Positions 9,672 to 19,387 of a DNA stretch of 64,000 bases are shown here, piece by piece; within the stretch, counting starts at the first letter, position 1, and every line of letters begins with the position of its first letter. The notes beneath the pieces were generated by a model that was not told the DNA's origin, did no database searches, and was given only the letters and a program-made list of their open reading frames with translations. The stretch is taken from positions 3,199,001 through 3,263,000 of the forward strand of contig NZ_AP025667.1 of the NCBI RefSeq assembly GCF_022846655.1, given 5' to 3'. The position numbers were made by a program, and so were the translations under genes. The DNA comes from Streptomyces seoulensis. Its GTDB lineage: Bacteria > Actinomycetota > Actinomycetes > Streptomycetales > Streptomycetaceae.

Positions 9672-10670
9672 ATGCCGCGTACCTTCACCCTGTTCACCGG
9701 CCAGTGGGCCGACCTCCCGCTGGAGGAAGTCTGCCGCCTGGCACGTGACTTCGGTTACGACGGACTCGAACTCGCCTGCTGGGGGGATCACTTCGAGGTC
9801 GACAAGGCGCTCGCCGATCCCGGCTACGTGGCATCCCGGCACGCCCTGCTCGACAAGTACGGCCTGAAGTGCTGGGCGATCTCCAACCACCTGGTCGGCC
9901 AGGCGGTGTGCGACGCCATCATCGACGAACGCCACCAGGCGATCCTGCCCGCCCGGATCTGGGGCGACGGCGACGCCGAGGGCGTACGGCAGCGGGCCGC
10001 CGCCGAGATCGCGGACACCGCCCGGGCGGCCGCCGCCTTCGGCGTGGACACGGTCGTCGGCTTCACCGGCTCCGCCATCTGGCACCTCGTCGCCATGTTC
10101 CCGCCCGCTCCGGAAGCGATGATCGAGCGGGGCTACGAGGACTTCGCCGAGCGCTGGAACCCGATCCTGGACGTCTTCGACGCCGAGGGCGTGCGGTTCG
10201 CGCACGAGGTCCACCCCAGCGAGATCGCCTACGACTACTGGACGACACGGCGCGCCCTCGAAGCCGTCGGGCACCGGCCCGCGTTCGGCCTGAACTTCGA
10301 CCCCTCCCACTTCGTGTGGCAGGACCTGGACCCGGTCGGCTTCCTGTGGGACTTCCGGGACCGGATCTACCACGTGGACTGCAAGGAGGCCCGCAAACGC
10401 CTGGACGGCCGCAACGGCCGGCTCGGCTCCCACCTGCCCTGGGGCGACCCGCGCCGTGGCTGGGACTTCGTCTCGGCCGGGCACGGTGACGTCCCCTGGG
10501 AGGACGTGTTCCGGATGCTGGCCTCGATCGGCTACCAGGGCCCCGTCTCCGTCGAGTGGGAGGACGCCGGCATGGACCGGCTCCAGGGCGCCCCCGAGGC
10601 ACTGACCCGCCTGAAGGCGTACGACTTCGACCCGCCGTCGGCCTCGTTCGACGCGGCGTTCGGCCACTGA
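9672..10670 (+). CDS. Sugar phosphate isomerase/epimerase family TIM-barrel protein
   Basis: 332 residues, beginning 13 bases after the dehydrogenase stop. The xylose-isomerase-like fold is shown by the repeat of metal-ligand regions: [39 protein letters not shown] and a C-terminal [11 protein letters not shown]. No signal peptide. In 3-keto-sugar pathways such proteins epimerise, isomerise or cleave the ketone made by a Gfo/Idh/MocA partner, which fits the operon here. The exact reaction is not assignable. Confidence 0.9.
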   Translation: MPRTFTLFTGQWADLPLEEVCRLARDFGYDGLELACWGDHFEVDKALADPGYVASRHALLDKYGLKCWAISNHLVGQAVCDAIIDERHQAILPARIWGDGDAEGVRQRAAAEIADTARAAAAFGVDTVVGFTGSAIWHLVAMFPPAPEAMIERGYEDFAERWNPILDVFDAEGVRFAHEVHPSEIAYDYWTTRRALEAVGHRPAFGLNFDPSHFVWQDLDPVGFLWDFRDRIYHVDCKEARKRLDGRNGRLGSHLPWGDPRRGWDFVSAGHGDVPWEDVFRMLASIGYQGPVSVEWEDAGMDRLQGAPEALTRLKAYDFDPPSASFDAAFGH

Positions 10671-10745
10671 CCCCTCGCCGGGGTGACGGCGCACCCCGGC
10701 GCACCCCCACCCGCCCCGTACAACTGGCTTCTTCTGGAGGCATTC

Positions 10746-13229
10746 GTGCACGGGAACGACCGCCCCACCGGTACCCCCACCCGGCCGCCACGGCTGCGCA
10801 CGGCCCTGGCCCTGTTCTGCGGAGCGCTGCTCATCGGCGCCACTCCCGCCCTCACCGCCCCCGACGCGGCCGCCGCGGGCCGCGGAGACACGGCGGCCGC
10901 CGAGGACTTCCAGCAGGTCACCCTCGCCCGAGGCGAGGCGGAGGTCGGTGAGCCCATGAGCCTCGCCGTCCTGCCCGACCGCTCGGTCCTGCACACCGCA
11001 CGCGACGGCGAACTCCGCCTCACCGACGCCACCGGCACCACCCGGAGTGCGGGCAGACTCGCCGTGTACTCCCACGACGAGGAGGGCCTCCAAGGCGTCG
11101 GGGTGGACCCGCACTTCACCGACAACCGGTTCGTCTACCTCTACTACGCGCCACCGATGGACACCCCGCCCGGTGACGCCCCCGAGACCGGCACCGCCGC
11201 CGACTTCGCCCCGTTCGACGGCGTGAACCGGCTCTCCCGCTTCGTCCTGAAGACCGACGGCACCCTGGACACCGCCAGCGAGAAGAAGATCCTGGAGGTG
11301 CCGACCTCGCGCGGCATCTGCTGCCACGTCGGCGGGGACATCGACTTCGACAAGGACGGCAACCTCTACCTGTCGACCGGCGACGACTCCAACCCCTTCC
11401 AGTCCGACGGCTTCACCCCCATCGACGAACGGGCCGACCGCAACCCGGCCTTCGACGCCCAGCGCACCGCCGGCAACACCAACGACCTGCGCGGCAAGAT
11501 CCTGCGGATCAAGGTGAACGCCGACGGCTCCTACGCCGTCCCCGACGGCAACCTCTTCGCGCCCGGCACCGCCAGGACCCGCCCCGAGATCTACGCGATG
11601 GGCTTCCGCAACCCGTTCCGCTTCAGCGTCGACCGCGAGACGGGCGTCCTCTACGTCGGCGACTACGGCCCCGACGCCGGCACCGCCGACCCGGCCCGCG
11701 GCCCCGGCGGCCAGGTGGAGTTCGCCCGGGTGACCGGCCCAGGCAACTTCGGCTGGCCCTACTGCACCGGCAAGAACGACGCCTACGTCGACTACGACTT
11801 CGCCACCAAGACCTCCGGCGCCGCCTTCGACTGCGCCGCCCCGAAGAACGACTCGCCCCACAACACGGGCCTGACCGAACTCCCCCCGGCGCAGTCGGCC
11901 TGGCTGCCCTACGACGGCGCGTCCGTACCGGAGTTCGGCGACGGCTCCGAGTCCCCGATGGGCGGTCCCGTCTACCACTACGACCCCGCGCTGGACTCCC
12001 CGGTGAAGTTCCCCGAGGCGTACGACGGCAACTTCTTCGCCGGTGAGTTCGGCCGCCGCTGGATCAAGCGCATCGACACCGGTGCCGACGGCGCGGTGCG
12101 GTCGATCAACGCCTTCCCCTGGACCGGCACCCAGGTGATGGACATGGCCTTCGGCCCCGACGGCGCGCTGTACGTCCTGGACTACGGCACCGCCTGGTTC
12201 GGCGGCGACGAGAACTCCGCCCTGTACCGGATCGAGAACGCCACCGACGGCCACTCGCCGGTCGCCATGGCCGCCGCCGACAAGACGTCCGGGCAGGCCG
12301 CGCTGAAGGTCCGCTTCTCCTCGGCCGGCACCACCGACCAGGACGGCGACACCCTCACCCACCGCTGGGACTTCGGCGACGGCACCAGCTCCACCGCCGC
12401 CAACCCCTCCCACACCTACCGCCAGAACGGCACCTACACCGCGACCCTGACCGCCAAGGACCCCTCCGGCCGCACCGGCAGCGCCGCCGTGCGCATCGTC
12501 GTCGGCAACACCGCCCCCACGGTGACGCTCCAACTGCCACAGGACGGACAGTTGTTCAGCTTCGGTGACGCCGTCCCGTTCACGGTGAAGGTCACCGACC
12601 CCGAGGACGGCCAGAACATCGACTGCTCCAAGGTCACCGTCCACTTCATCCTCGGCCACGACACCCACGGCCACCCGCTGACCTCCGCCAAGGGCTGCTC
12701 GGGCACCATCCAGACCAGCGCGGACGGCGGACACGACGAGAACGAGGACATCTTCGGCGTGTTCGACGCCGAGTACACCGACACCGGAGGCGGCGGGCAG
12801 GCCCCGCTCACCTCCCACGACCAGAACGTCACCCAGCCCCGGCACCGCCAGGCCGAGCACTTCACCGCCTCCGCGGGCGTCACCCTCCAGTCCAAGGACA
12901 CCGCCCACGGCGGCAAGACCGTCGGCGACATCCACACCGGCGACTGGATCTCGTTCAGCCCCTACGCGCTGGGCAACGCCAAGAAGATCACCGCGCGCGT
13001 CTCCTCCGGCGGCCTCGGCGGAACCCTGGAGATCCGCGCCGGATCGGCCACGGGCACCCTCCTCGGCAAGGCCACCGTGCCGGTGACCGGCGGCTGGGAG
13101 ACCTTCCAGGACGTGAGCGCGAACCTGTCCGGCGCACCCAAGGCCACGACCACGCTCTACCTGGTCTTCAGGGGCGGCGGCACCCGCGCCCTCTACGACG
13201 TGGACGACTTCACCTTCACCACCGGCTGA
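10746..13229 (+). CDS. Secreted glucose/sorbosone dehydrogenase with PKD and C-terminal carbohydrate-binding modules
   Basis: 827 residues. The GTG at 10746 follows GGAGG by five bases, and the signal peptide that follows (ALALFCGALLIGATPALTA) supports it. Domains in order: a six-bladed PQQ-type dehydrogenase propeller (about 55-515; GICCHVGGDIDFDKDGNLYL, MGFRNPFRFSVDRETGVLYV, MDMAFGPDGALYVLDYG), a PKD domain (about 515-605; HRWDFGDGTSSTAANPSHTY), and a C-terminal CBM6-like beta-sandwich (from about 705, ending in LYDVDDFTF). Probably oxidises or binds sugars on an extracellular polysaccharide. Its propeller resembles that of the 1-2138 gene. It lies in the same orientation and close to the ABC/dehydrogenase genes. 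Confidence 0.92.
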   Translation: MHGNDRPTGTPTRPPRLRTALALFCGALLIGATPALTAPDAAAAGRGDTAAAEDFQQVTLARGEAEVGEPMSLAVLPDRSVLHTARDGELRLTDATGTTRSAGRLAVYSHDEEGLQGVGVDPHFTDNRFVYLYYAPPMDTPPGDAPETGTAADFAPFDGVNRLSRFVLKTDGTLDTASEKKILEVPTSRGICCHVGGDIDFDKDGNLYLSTGDDSNPFQSDGFTPIDERADRNPAFDAQRTAGNTNDLRGKILRIKVNADGSYAVPDGNLFAPGTARTRPEIYAMGFRNPFRFSVDRETGVLYVGDYGPDAGTADPARGPGGQVEFARVTGPGNFGWPYCTGKNDAYVDYDFATKTSGAAFDCAAPKNDSPHNTGLTELPPAQSAWLPYDGASVPEFGDGSESPMGGPVYHYDPALDSPVKFPEAYDGNFFAGEFGRRWIKRIDTGADGAVRSINAFPWTGTQVMDMAFGPDGALYVLDYGTAWFGGDENSALYRIENATDGHSPVAMAAADKTSGQAALKVRFSSAGTTDQDGDTLTHRWDFGDGTSSTAANPSHTYRQNGTYTATLTAKDPSGRTGSAAVRIVVGNTAPTVTLQLPQDGQLFSFGDAVPFTVKVTDPEDGQNIDCSKVTVHFILGHDTHGHPLTSAKGCSGTIQTSADGGHDENEDIFGVFDAEYTDTGGGGQAPLTSHDQNVTQPRHRQAEHFTASAGVTLQSKDTAHGGKTVGDIHTGDWISFSPYALGNAKKITARVSSGGLGGTLEIRAGSATGTLLGKATVPVTGGWETFQDVSANLSGAPKATTTLYLVFRGGGTRALYDVDDFTFTTG

Positions 13230-13243
13230 GCGGAGGGCACCCC

Positions 13244-14578
13244 ATGCGCACCACGCACCTGCTCACCACCGTCGCCGTCGGAGCCGCGCTCCTGCTCGGC
13301 TGCGTCACCGGCCCCGCCGCCGCCCGCCCCGCGCAGAGCGGCCGGGTCCTGGTCTTCTCCAAGACCGCCGGCTTCCGCCACGACTCCATCCCGGACGGCG
13401 TAGCGGCCGTCCGACAGCTCGGCGGCACCGACGGCCTCACGGTCGACGCCACCGAGGACGCGGGCGCCTTCACCACCCGCAACCTGCGCCGCTACGACGC
13501 CGTCGTCTTCCTCTCCACCACCGGCGACGTCCTGAACCCCGCCCAGCAGCGCGCCTTCGAGGGCTACATCCGCCAGGGCGGCGGCTACGTCGGCGTCCAC
13601 GCGGCCGCCGACACCGAGTACGACTGGCCGTTCTACGGCGGTCTCGCCGGGGCCTACTTCGCCTCGCACCCGGCGATCCAGCCCGCCACGGTCGTGGTCG
13701 AGGACCACGCCCACCCGGCCACCGCCGGCCTGCCGGGCCGGTGGGAGCGCACCGACGAGTGGTACAACTACCGCTCCGACCCCCGCGAACGCGCCCACGT
13801 GCTGGCGTCGCTGGACGAGTCCACGTACTCCGGCGGCACGATGAACGGCGACCACCCGATCGCCTGGTGCCAGGAGTACCAGGGCGGCCGCGCCTTCTAC
13901 ACCGGCGGTGGTCACACCAGGGAGTCCTTCGCCGACCCCGCCTTCCGCGCCCACCTGCTGGGCGGCCTCCGCTGGGCGACCGGCGCCGTCCAGGCCGACT
14001 GCCGCCCGGAGAGCGGCTACCGGCCCCTCTTCGACGGCAGCGCCGCCTCCCTGGAGGGCTGGCGGCAGGCGGGGCCGGGCTCCTTCACCCTGGCCGACGA
14101 CGGCACACTGACCTCGTCGGGCGGCATGGGCCTGCTCTGGAACACCGCCTCCGGCCTCTCCTCGTACTCCCTGAAGCTCGACTGGAAGATCACCGGGGAC
14201 GGCAACTCGGGCGTGTTCGTGGGCTTCCCGCCCTCGGACGACCCCTGGTCGGCCGTGGACAACGGCTACGAGGTCCAGATCGACGCCACCGACGTCCCGG
14301 AGAAGACCACCGGCTCCGTGTACGGCTTCCAGTCCGCCGACCTGGCCGCACGGGACCGCGCGCTGAACCCGCCGGGGGAGTGGAACACCTACGAGATCCG
14401 CGTCGAGGGCGAACGCCTGCGCATCTGGCTCAACGGCGTCCCGGTCAACGACTTCACGAACACCGACCCGGCCCGCAGCCTGCGCGACGGCCACATCGGC
14501 ATCCAGAACCACGGTGCCGACGACCGTGTGTCCTTCCGCGACATCCGGATCAAGGAACTGCCGGTGAGCGGGCGCTGA
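13244..14578 (+). CDS. Secreted ThuA-domain plus 3-keto-disaccharide hydrolase-domain (DUF1080) protein
   Basis: 444 residues, 14 bases after the dehydrogenase gene. The N-terminus is a likely lipoprotein signal ending LLLGC (Cys20). Residues about 30-240 are ThuA (RVLVFSKTAGFRHDSIPDGV, VVFLSTTGDVLNPAQQ, GGGYVGVHAAADTEYDW). Residues about 250-444 are a concanavalin-like DUF1080 domain (RPLFDGSAASLEGW, SLKLDWKITGDGNSGVFVGF, WNTYEIRVEGERLRIWLNG), the family now linked to 3-keto-glycoside hydrolysis. Together with the dehydrogenase upstream this suggests extracellular oxidation followed by glycosidic cleavage. Confidence 0.92.
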   Translation: MRTTHLLTTVAVGAALLLGCVTGPAAARPAQSGRVLVFSKTAGFRHDSIPDGVAAVRQLGGTDGLTVDATEDAGAFTTRNLRRYDAVVFLSTTGDVLNPAQQRAFEGYIRQGGGYVGVHAAADTEYDWPFYGGLAGAYFASHPAIQPATVVVEDHAHPATAGLPGRWERTDEWYNYRSDPRERAHVLASLDESTYSGGTMNGDHPIAWCQEYQGGRAFYTGGGHTRESFADPAFRAHLLGGLRWATGAVQADCRPESGYRPLFDGSAASLEGWRQAGPGSFTLADDGTLTSSGGMGLLWNTASGLSSYSLKLDWKITGDGNSGVFVGFPPSDDPWSAVDNGYEVQIDATDVPEKTTGSVYGFQSADLAARDRALNPPGEWNTYEIRVEGERLRIWLNGVPVNDFTNTDPARSLRDGHIGIQNHGADDRVSFRDIRIKELPVSGR

Positions 14579-14583
14579 ACCGG

Positions 14584-14617
14584 CGGCGGGCGGGAGACGC
14601 CGTACTCCCGCCCGCCG
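14584..14617 (+). terminator. Strong hairpin closing the sugar operon
   Basis: Twelve-base perfect stem GGCGGGCGGGAG / CTCCCGCCCGCC with an eight-base loop, just after the ThuA/DUF1080 stop. It separates that operon from the ebo cluster downstream. Confidence 0.75.
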
Positions 14618-14740
14618 TCTTCCGGGGTGTCGTGCGGTCCACCGGCGCCGCAGGTGCCCGCCGCGCCCGACCGCAGCCCGGAAACGGCCGGTCCGCCCGC
14701 CGTCCGGTGCCCGTCCCGTACGCCCACAAGGAGGCCGATC

Positions 14741-16894
14741 ATGTCTACGTCCCCTTCCTCAGGCCCCGCCGGGGTGTGGCTCATCGGCGCCCGAGGCTCG
14801 GTGGCGACCACCGTCGTCGCGGGCTGCGCCGCGATGTCCGCCGGCCTGCATCCGCCCACCGGCATGCTCACGGAGACCGCCCTCTTCACGGGCTGCGGCC
14901 TGCCAAGCCTGTCGTCGCTGGTCTTCGGGGGCCACGACACGCTCGACTGCCCCCTGCCGAAACGGGCCGAGGAACTCGCGGCCGGCGGTGTCCTGCCACC
15001 GGGCCTTCCCGCGGCCGTCGCGGCCGAACTCACCGCCGCCGACAGCGAGATCGTTCCCGGCGGCCCGCTCCGGCACGACGAGCGTGACGAGCGGGAACTG
15101 ATCGAGGCGTTCGCGGCCGACATCCGCGACTTCACCGCCCGCCGCGCCCCGGCCGGGACGGTGGTCGTCAACGTGGCCTCCACCGAGCCCGCCGCCGACG
15201 GCGGCACCCTCCCGCCCAGCTCCCTCTACGCGGCGGCCGCCCTGCGCGCCGGCTGCCCCTACGTCAACTTCACCCCGTCCACCGGACTCCACCACCCGTC
15301 CCTGGCCGCCGCCGCGGCGCGGAGCGGACTGCCGTACGCGGGCCGGGACGGCAAGACGGGCCAGACCCTGCTGCGTTCCGTGCTCGGCCCGATGTTCGCG
15401 CAGCGCGCCCTCGCGGTACGGGCCTGGTCGGGCACCAACCTGCTCGGCGGCGGAGACGGCGCCGCACTGGCCGACCCGGCCGCGGCCGCCGCCAAGAACG
15501 CGGGCAAGGAACGGGTCCTGGCCGACACCCTCGGCACGCCGGTCGAGGGGCAGGTGCACATCGACGACGTGCCCGCCCTCGGTGACTGGAAGACCGCCTG
15601 GGACCACATCGCCTTCGACGGCTTCCTCGGCACCCGCATGATCCTGCAGACCATCTGGCAGGGCTGCGACTCGGCCCTGGCCGCCCCGCTGGTGCTCGAC
15701 CTGGCCCGGCTGACGCTCCGCGCCCGCGAGGCGGGCCTGTCCGGCCCGCTGGGCGAGCTGGGCTTCTACTTCAAGGACCCGCTGGGCGACGGACCGTCGT
15801 CCCTGAGCGAGCAGTACACGGCCCTCACCGACCTGGCCACCCGCCTTCGCGCGACCGACGCCCACGCGGGGGGAGGCGCGGTGACGGGGTCCGGTGCCGG
15901 GGGAGCCACGGCGACCGATCCGACCGCAGGGGGTACCGGCGGAGAGCGCCCGGCTGTATCCGAACCCCCGCACCCGGGCCGCCTCCCCAGCCGGAGCAAG
16001 GGAAGCCGGGCCTTCGCCTGGGCCGAACTCCTGCGCCTGCCGGCCCTGTTCACCGTCCCGGGGGACGTCCTGGCCGGCGCCGCCACGGTCCCCGGCCGCC
16101 CCGGCGCCCGCACGCTGTGCGCCATCGGCTCCTCCCTCTGCCTGTACGAGGCCGGTATGGCCCTCAACGACTGGGCCGACCGCGCCGAGGACGCCGCCGA
16201 ACGCCCCCACCGCCCTCTGCCCTCGGGCCGTGTCCGCCCGGCCGCCGCGTTCACCGCCGCCTGCGCCCTGACCGCCACCGGCCTGGCGCTCGCCGCACGG
16301 GCCGGCCGCCCCGCGCTCGCCGTCGCAGCACCCCTGGCCGCGACCGTGTGGGCGTATGACCTCGGCCTCAAACGCACCCCGGCGGGGCCCGTCGCGATGG
16401 CGGCTGCCCGCTCGCTCGACCTCCTGCTCGGCGCCGCCGCCGGCTCGGGCCGCGTCCGGCCCGCGCTCTCCTCCGCCGCCCTCCTCGGCACCCACACCCT
16501 CGCCCTCACCACGGTCTCCCGCCACGAGACGCAGGGCGGCTCCCCTCTCACCCCCCTGACCGCGCTCCTCACCACCGGCGCCCTGACCCACCTCCTGACC
16601 CGGACCAAGAGTCCGACCGGGCCGGACGCCACCGTTCCCACCCTGACCGCCGGCCATGCCCTGCGCGTGGCCGGGGCGCTCGCCTACGCCGCCACCGCCG
16701 CCCGCCCCTACTTCCACGCGGCCCTCAACCCCTCACCCCCGCTCACCCAGAAAGCCGTCGGCGGCGGCATCCGCGCCACCATCCCGCTCCAGGCCGCGCT
16801 CTGCGCCCGCTCCGGCGCCCCGGTCAGCGCGCTGATCACCGCGGCACTGTCCCCTCTGGCCGCACGGTTCGCGAAGAAGGTGAGCGTGACATGA
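14741..16894 (+). CDS. Myo-inositol-phosphate-synthase-like domain fused to UbiA-type prenyltransferase (EboC)
   Basis: 717 residues from an ATG six bases after a perfect AAGGAGG. Residues 1 to about 372 match an inositol-1-phosphate-synthase-like NAD-binding fold (VWLIGARGSVATTVVAGCAA, VVNVASTEPAADG, GKTGQTLLRSVLGPMFAQRA, WSGTNLLGGGDG). A Gly/Pro-rich linker covers about 373-423. From about 424 to 717 there is an integral membrane UbiA domain with the prenyl-diphosphate metal motif NDWADRAED (near residue 476) and a second-loop segment YDLGLKRTP. EboC is the UbiA-like member of the ebo cluster, and the genes after it encode EboA, B, E and F. The fusion implies that a cyclitol-type product is passed to membrane prenylation or transport. 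The linker and both intact domains argue against an assembly join. Confidence 0.88.
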   Translation: MSTSPSSGPAGVWLIGARGSVATTVVAGCAAMSAGLHPPTGMLTETALFTGCGLPSLSSLVFGGHDTLDCPLPKRAEELAAGGVLPPGLPAAVAAELTAADSEIVPGGPLRHDERDERELIEAFAADIRDFTARRAPAGTVVVNVASTEPAADGGTLPPSSLYAAAALRAGCPYVNFTPSTGLHHPSLAAAAARSGLPYAGRDGKTGQTLLRSVLGPMFAQRALAVRAWSGTNLLGGGDGAALADPAAAAAKNAGKERVLADTLGTPVEGQVHIDDVPALGDWKTAWDHIAFDGFLGTRMILQTIWQGCDSALAAPLVLDLARLTLRAREAGLSGPLGELGFYFKDPLGDGPSSLSEQYTALTDLATRLRATDAHAGGGAVTGSGAGGATATDPTAGGTGGERPAVSEPPHPGRLPSRSKGSRAFAWAELLRLPALFTVPGDVLAGAATVPGRPGARTLCAIGSSLCLYEAGMALNDWADRAEDAAERPHRPLPSGRVRPAAAFTAACALTATGLALAARAGRPALAVAAPLAATVWAYDLGLKRTPAGPVAMAAARSLDLLLGAAAGSGRVRPALSSAALLGTHTLALTTVSRHETQGGSPLTPLTALLTTGALTHLLTRTKSPTGPDATVPTLTAGHALRVAGALAYAATAARPYFHAALNPSPPLTQKAVGGGIRATIPLQAALCARSGAPVSALITAALSPLAARFAKKVSVT

Positions 16895-17811
16895 CGCCCA
16901 GCACGGCCCCCCTCACCACCGGGCCCGAGGTGCCGACCGCCCCCGGCACCCTCCGCTTCGGCTACGGCACCAACGGCCTGGCCGACCTCCGCCTGGACGA
17001 CGCCCTCGCCCTGCTCGCCGACCTCGGCTACGACGGCGTGGGACTGACGCTCGACCACATGCACCTCGACCCGCTGGCCCCGGACCTCACCGCCCGCACC
17101 CGGCAGGTGGCCCGCCGACTGGCCGCACTCGGTCTCGAGGTCACCGTGGAGACGGGAGCCCGCTACGTCCTCGACCCGCGCCGCAAACACGGCCCCTCCC
17201 TCCTGGACCCCGATCCCGCCGACCGGGCCCGCCGCGCCGATCTGCTGATCCGGGCCGTGCGGGTCGCCTCCGAACTCGGTGCCCACGCCGTCCACTGCTT
17301 CAGCGGCACCCTCCCGCCCGGCGCGGACACGGAGACGGCCTGGGCCCGGCTGACCGAGACGCTCACCCCGGTCCTGGATGCCGCCACCGCCGCCGGCATC
17401 CCCCTCGCCGTCGAACCCGAACCAGGCCATCTCCTCGCCACCCTCGCCGACTTCCACCGCCTCCGCCGCGCCCTCGGTGACCCCACCCACCTCGGTCTCA
17501 CCCTCGACATCGGGCACTGCCAGTGCCTCGAACCCCTTCCGCCCGCCGACTGCGTCCGCGCCGCCGCACCCTGGCTGCGTCACGTCCAGATCGAGGACAT
17601 GCGCCGCGGGCGGCACGAACACCTGCCCCTCGGAGACGGCGACATCGACTTCCCGGCCGTCCTGGCGGCCCTGGCCTCCACCGGCTACCAGGGCCTCACC
17701 GTGGTCGAACTGCCCCGCCACTCCCACGCCGGCCCCCACTTCGCCGAAACCTCCCTGCCCTTCCTCAAGGCGGCGGCCCCCTTCGCACCCATGGAAGGGA
17801 GCACCGCATGA
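16891..17811 (+). CDS. TIM-barrel sugar isomerase/epimerase-like protein of the ebo cluster
   Basis: 306 residues; ATG overlaps the preceding stop by four bases. AP-endonuclease-2/xylose-isomerase-like fold: LADLGYDGVGLTLDHMH, AVHCFSGTLPPG, IPLAVEPEPGHLL, LGLTLDIGHCQ, VQIEDMRRGRHEHLPLGDGD and a terminal VVELPRHSH. The spaced Glu/Asp/His residues are typical metal ligands. No signal peptide. It is distinct from EboE, which is encoded three genes on. Its coupling to the inositol-phosphate-synthase-like fusion suggests successive steps on a sugar or cyclitol. Confidence 0.88.
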   Translation: MTPSTAPLTTGPEVPTAPGTLRFGYGTNGLADLRLDDALALLADLGYDGVGLTLDHMHLDPLAPDLTARTRQVARRLAALGLEVTVETGARYVLDPRRKHGPSLLDPDPADRARRADLLIRAVRVASELGAHAVHCFSGTLPPGADTETAWARLTETLTPVLDAATAAGIPLAVEPEPGHLLATLADFHRLRRALGDPTHLGLTLDIGHCQCLEPLPPADCVRAAAPWLRHVQIEDMRRGRHEHLPLGDGDIDFPAVLAALASTGYQGLTVVELPRHSHAGPHFAETSLPFLKAAAPFAPMEGSTA

Positions 17812-18497
17812 CCCACCCCCACCCCTGTCCGGCACCCGACAGCGCTTCCCACGACGAGCGTCCGCCGGCACCGGACGACCTGCGGTCCCTCCTCACACCC
17901 CCCGCCCGGGACTGGCTGGACCGCGCCCTGACCGAAGCCGTCCGTACCGGCCCCCACGGCACCGCCTCCGCATGGGAGTTACGCCTGGCCGAGGCGGGAC
18001 GCCGCTGCGGCTCCACCCACGCCGACACCGCCCGCGTCCTCATCCTCCACGCGGCCCGCCCCACACCGGCCGACCTCGCTCGCCTCTACCACCGGGGCAC
18101 CGCCGACGAACGCCGCGCCGTCCTGCACGCCCTGCCCGGCCTCGTCCCAGGCCCCGATGCCCTCCCCCTCGTCGAGGACGCCCTGCGCGCCAACGACACC
18201 CGGCTCCTCGCAGCAGCCGTCGGCCCCTACACCGCCCGCCACCTGGAACCGCACCTGTGGCGGCACGCGATCCTGAAGTGCCTGTTCACCGGTGTGCCCG
18301 TCGCCCGGGTCGCCCAGCTCGCCGACCGCGCCCACGGCGACGCCGAACTCGCCCGCATGCTGGCCGACTTCGCCGCCGAACGCACCGCCGCGGGCCGTCC
18401 CGTCCCCGAGGACCTGCACCACGTCCTGGCCCTGACCGACCCCGCCGCCCCGCAGCACACCACCCCTGAGGGCGTCCCCCACGGCAAGGAGTCCTGA
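17808..18497 (+). CDS. eboA: EboA-domain protein
   Basis: 229 residues; ATG overlaps the previous stop by four bases. The sequence is mostly helical with an HEAT-like periodic pattern (RRAVLHALPGLVPGPDALPL, HLWRHAILKCLFTGVPVARV, AELARMLADFAAERTAAGRP), as in EboA proteins. No catalytic motif or signal peptide was found, and no biochemical role is established for the family. Codon 58 (17979-17981) is TTA, the rare leucine codon read by the bldA tRNA in Streptomyces, so translation of this coupled operon may be developmentally gated. Identity rests on domain style plus its unmistakable neighbours. Confidence 0.85.
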   Translation: MTHPHPCPAPDSASHDERPPAPDDLRSLLTPPARDWLDRALTEAVRTGPHGTASAWELRLAEAGRRCGSTHADTARVLILHAARPTPADLARLYHRGTADERRAVLHALPGLVPGPDALPLVEDALRANDTRLLAAAVGPYTARHLEPHLWRHAILKCLFTGVPVARVAQLADRAHGDAELARMLADFAAERTAAGRPVPEDLHHVLALTDPAAPQHTTPEGVPHGKES

Positions 18498-19384
18498 TGC
18501 GCCTGTTCGACCCCCACATCCACATGACCTCGCGCACCACCGACGACTACGAGGCCATGCGCGACGCAGGTGTCCGCGCCGTGGTCGAACCCGCCTTCTG
18601 GCTCGGCCAGCCCCGCACCTCCACCGCCTCCTTCCTCGACTACTTCGACTCCCTCCTGGGCTGGGAGCCCTTCCGCGCCGCCCAGTACGGCATCGCCCAC
18701 CACTGCACGATCGCCCTCAACCCCAAGGAGGCCAACGACCCCCGCTGCACCCCCGTCCTGGACGAACTGCCCCGCTATCTCGTCAAGGACGGCGTCGTGG
18801 CCGTAGGTGAGATCGGCTACGACTCGATGACCCCGGCCGAGGACACCGCGCTCGCCGCGCAGCTCCAGCTCGCCGCCGACCACGGCCTGCCCGCCCTCGT
18901 CCACACCCCCCACCGGGACAAGGCCGCCGGCCTGCGCCGCACCCTCGACGCAGTGCGGGAGTCCGCCCTCTCCCCGGAACGCGTCCTGCTCGACCACCTC
19001 AACGAGACCACCGTCAAGGAGGCCAAGGACAGCGGCTGCTGGCTCGGCTTCTCCGTCTACCCCGACACCAAGATGGACGAGGAACGCATGGTCGCCGTCC
19101 TGCGCGCCTACGGCCCCGAACAGGTCCTGGTCAACTCCGCCGCCGACTGGGGCAGAAGCGACCCGCTCAAGACCCGCAAGGTGGCCGACCTGATGCTGGC
19201 CGAGGGCTTCACCGAGGACGACGTCGACCGCGTCCTGTGGCGCAACCCCGTCGCCTTCTACGGCCTCAGCGGACGGCTGGAGCTGGACGTCGCCGCGACC
19301 GACGCCACCCACGAGGGCAACTCCATCCTCCGTGGCGCCCCCAAGGACACCGCCCCCGACGCCGTGCCGGCCGGACAGGAGTGA
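18497..19384 (+). CDS. eboB: EboB, TatD-family metal-dependent hydrolase
   Basis: 295 residues; its ATG shares one base with the eboA stop (TGATG). The N-terminal DPHIHM (residues 5-10) and the later VGEIGYD, LVHTPHRDK, LLDHLNE and VNSAADWG segments are TatD/amidohydrolase metal-ligand regions. Cytoplasmic, no signal peptide. Within ebo clusters EboB is the TatD-like member. The cluster was shown in cyanobacteria to be needed for moving a scytonemin precursor to the periplasm, but the substrate in Streptomyces is unknown. Confidence 0.9.
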   Translation: MRLFDPHIHMTSRTTDDYEAMRDAGVRAVVEPAFWLGQPRTSTASFLDYFDSLLGWEPFRAAQYGIAHHCTIALNPKEANDPRCTPVLDELPRYLVKDGVVAVGEIGYDSMTPAEDTALAAQLQLAADHGLPALVHTPHRDKAAGLRRTLDAVRESALSPERVLLDHLNETTVKEAKDSGCWLGFSVYPDTKMDEERMVAVLRAYGPEQVLVNSAADWGRSDPLKTRKVADLMLAEGFTEDDVDRVLWRNPVAFYGLSGRLELDVAATDATHEGNSILRGAPKDTAPDAVPAGQE

Positions 19385-19387
19385 CCC

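Noticed and set aside
9369..12935. A 1188-residue open frame on the minus strand opposite the dehydrogenase genes
   Set aside because: It is an antisense frame created by high third-position GC. Its composition is Gly/Val/Arg low complexity and it overlaps three convincing plus-strand genes.
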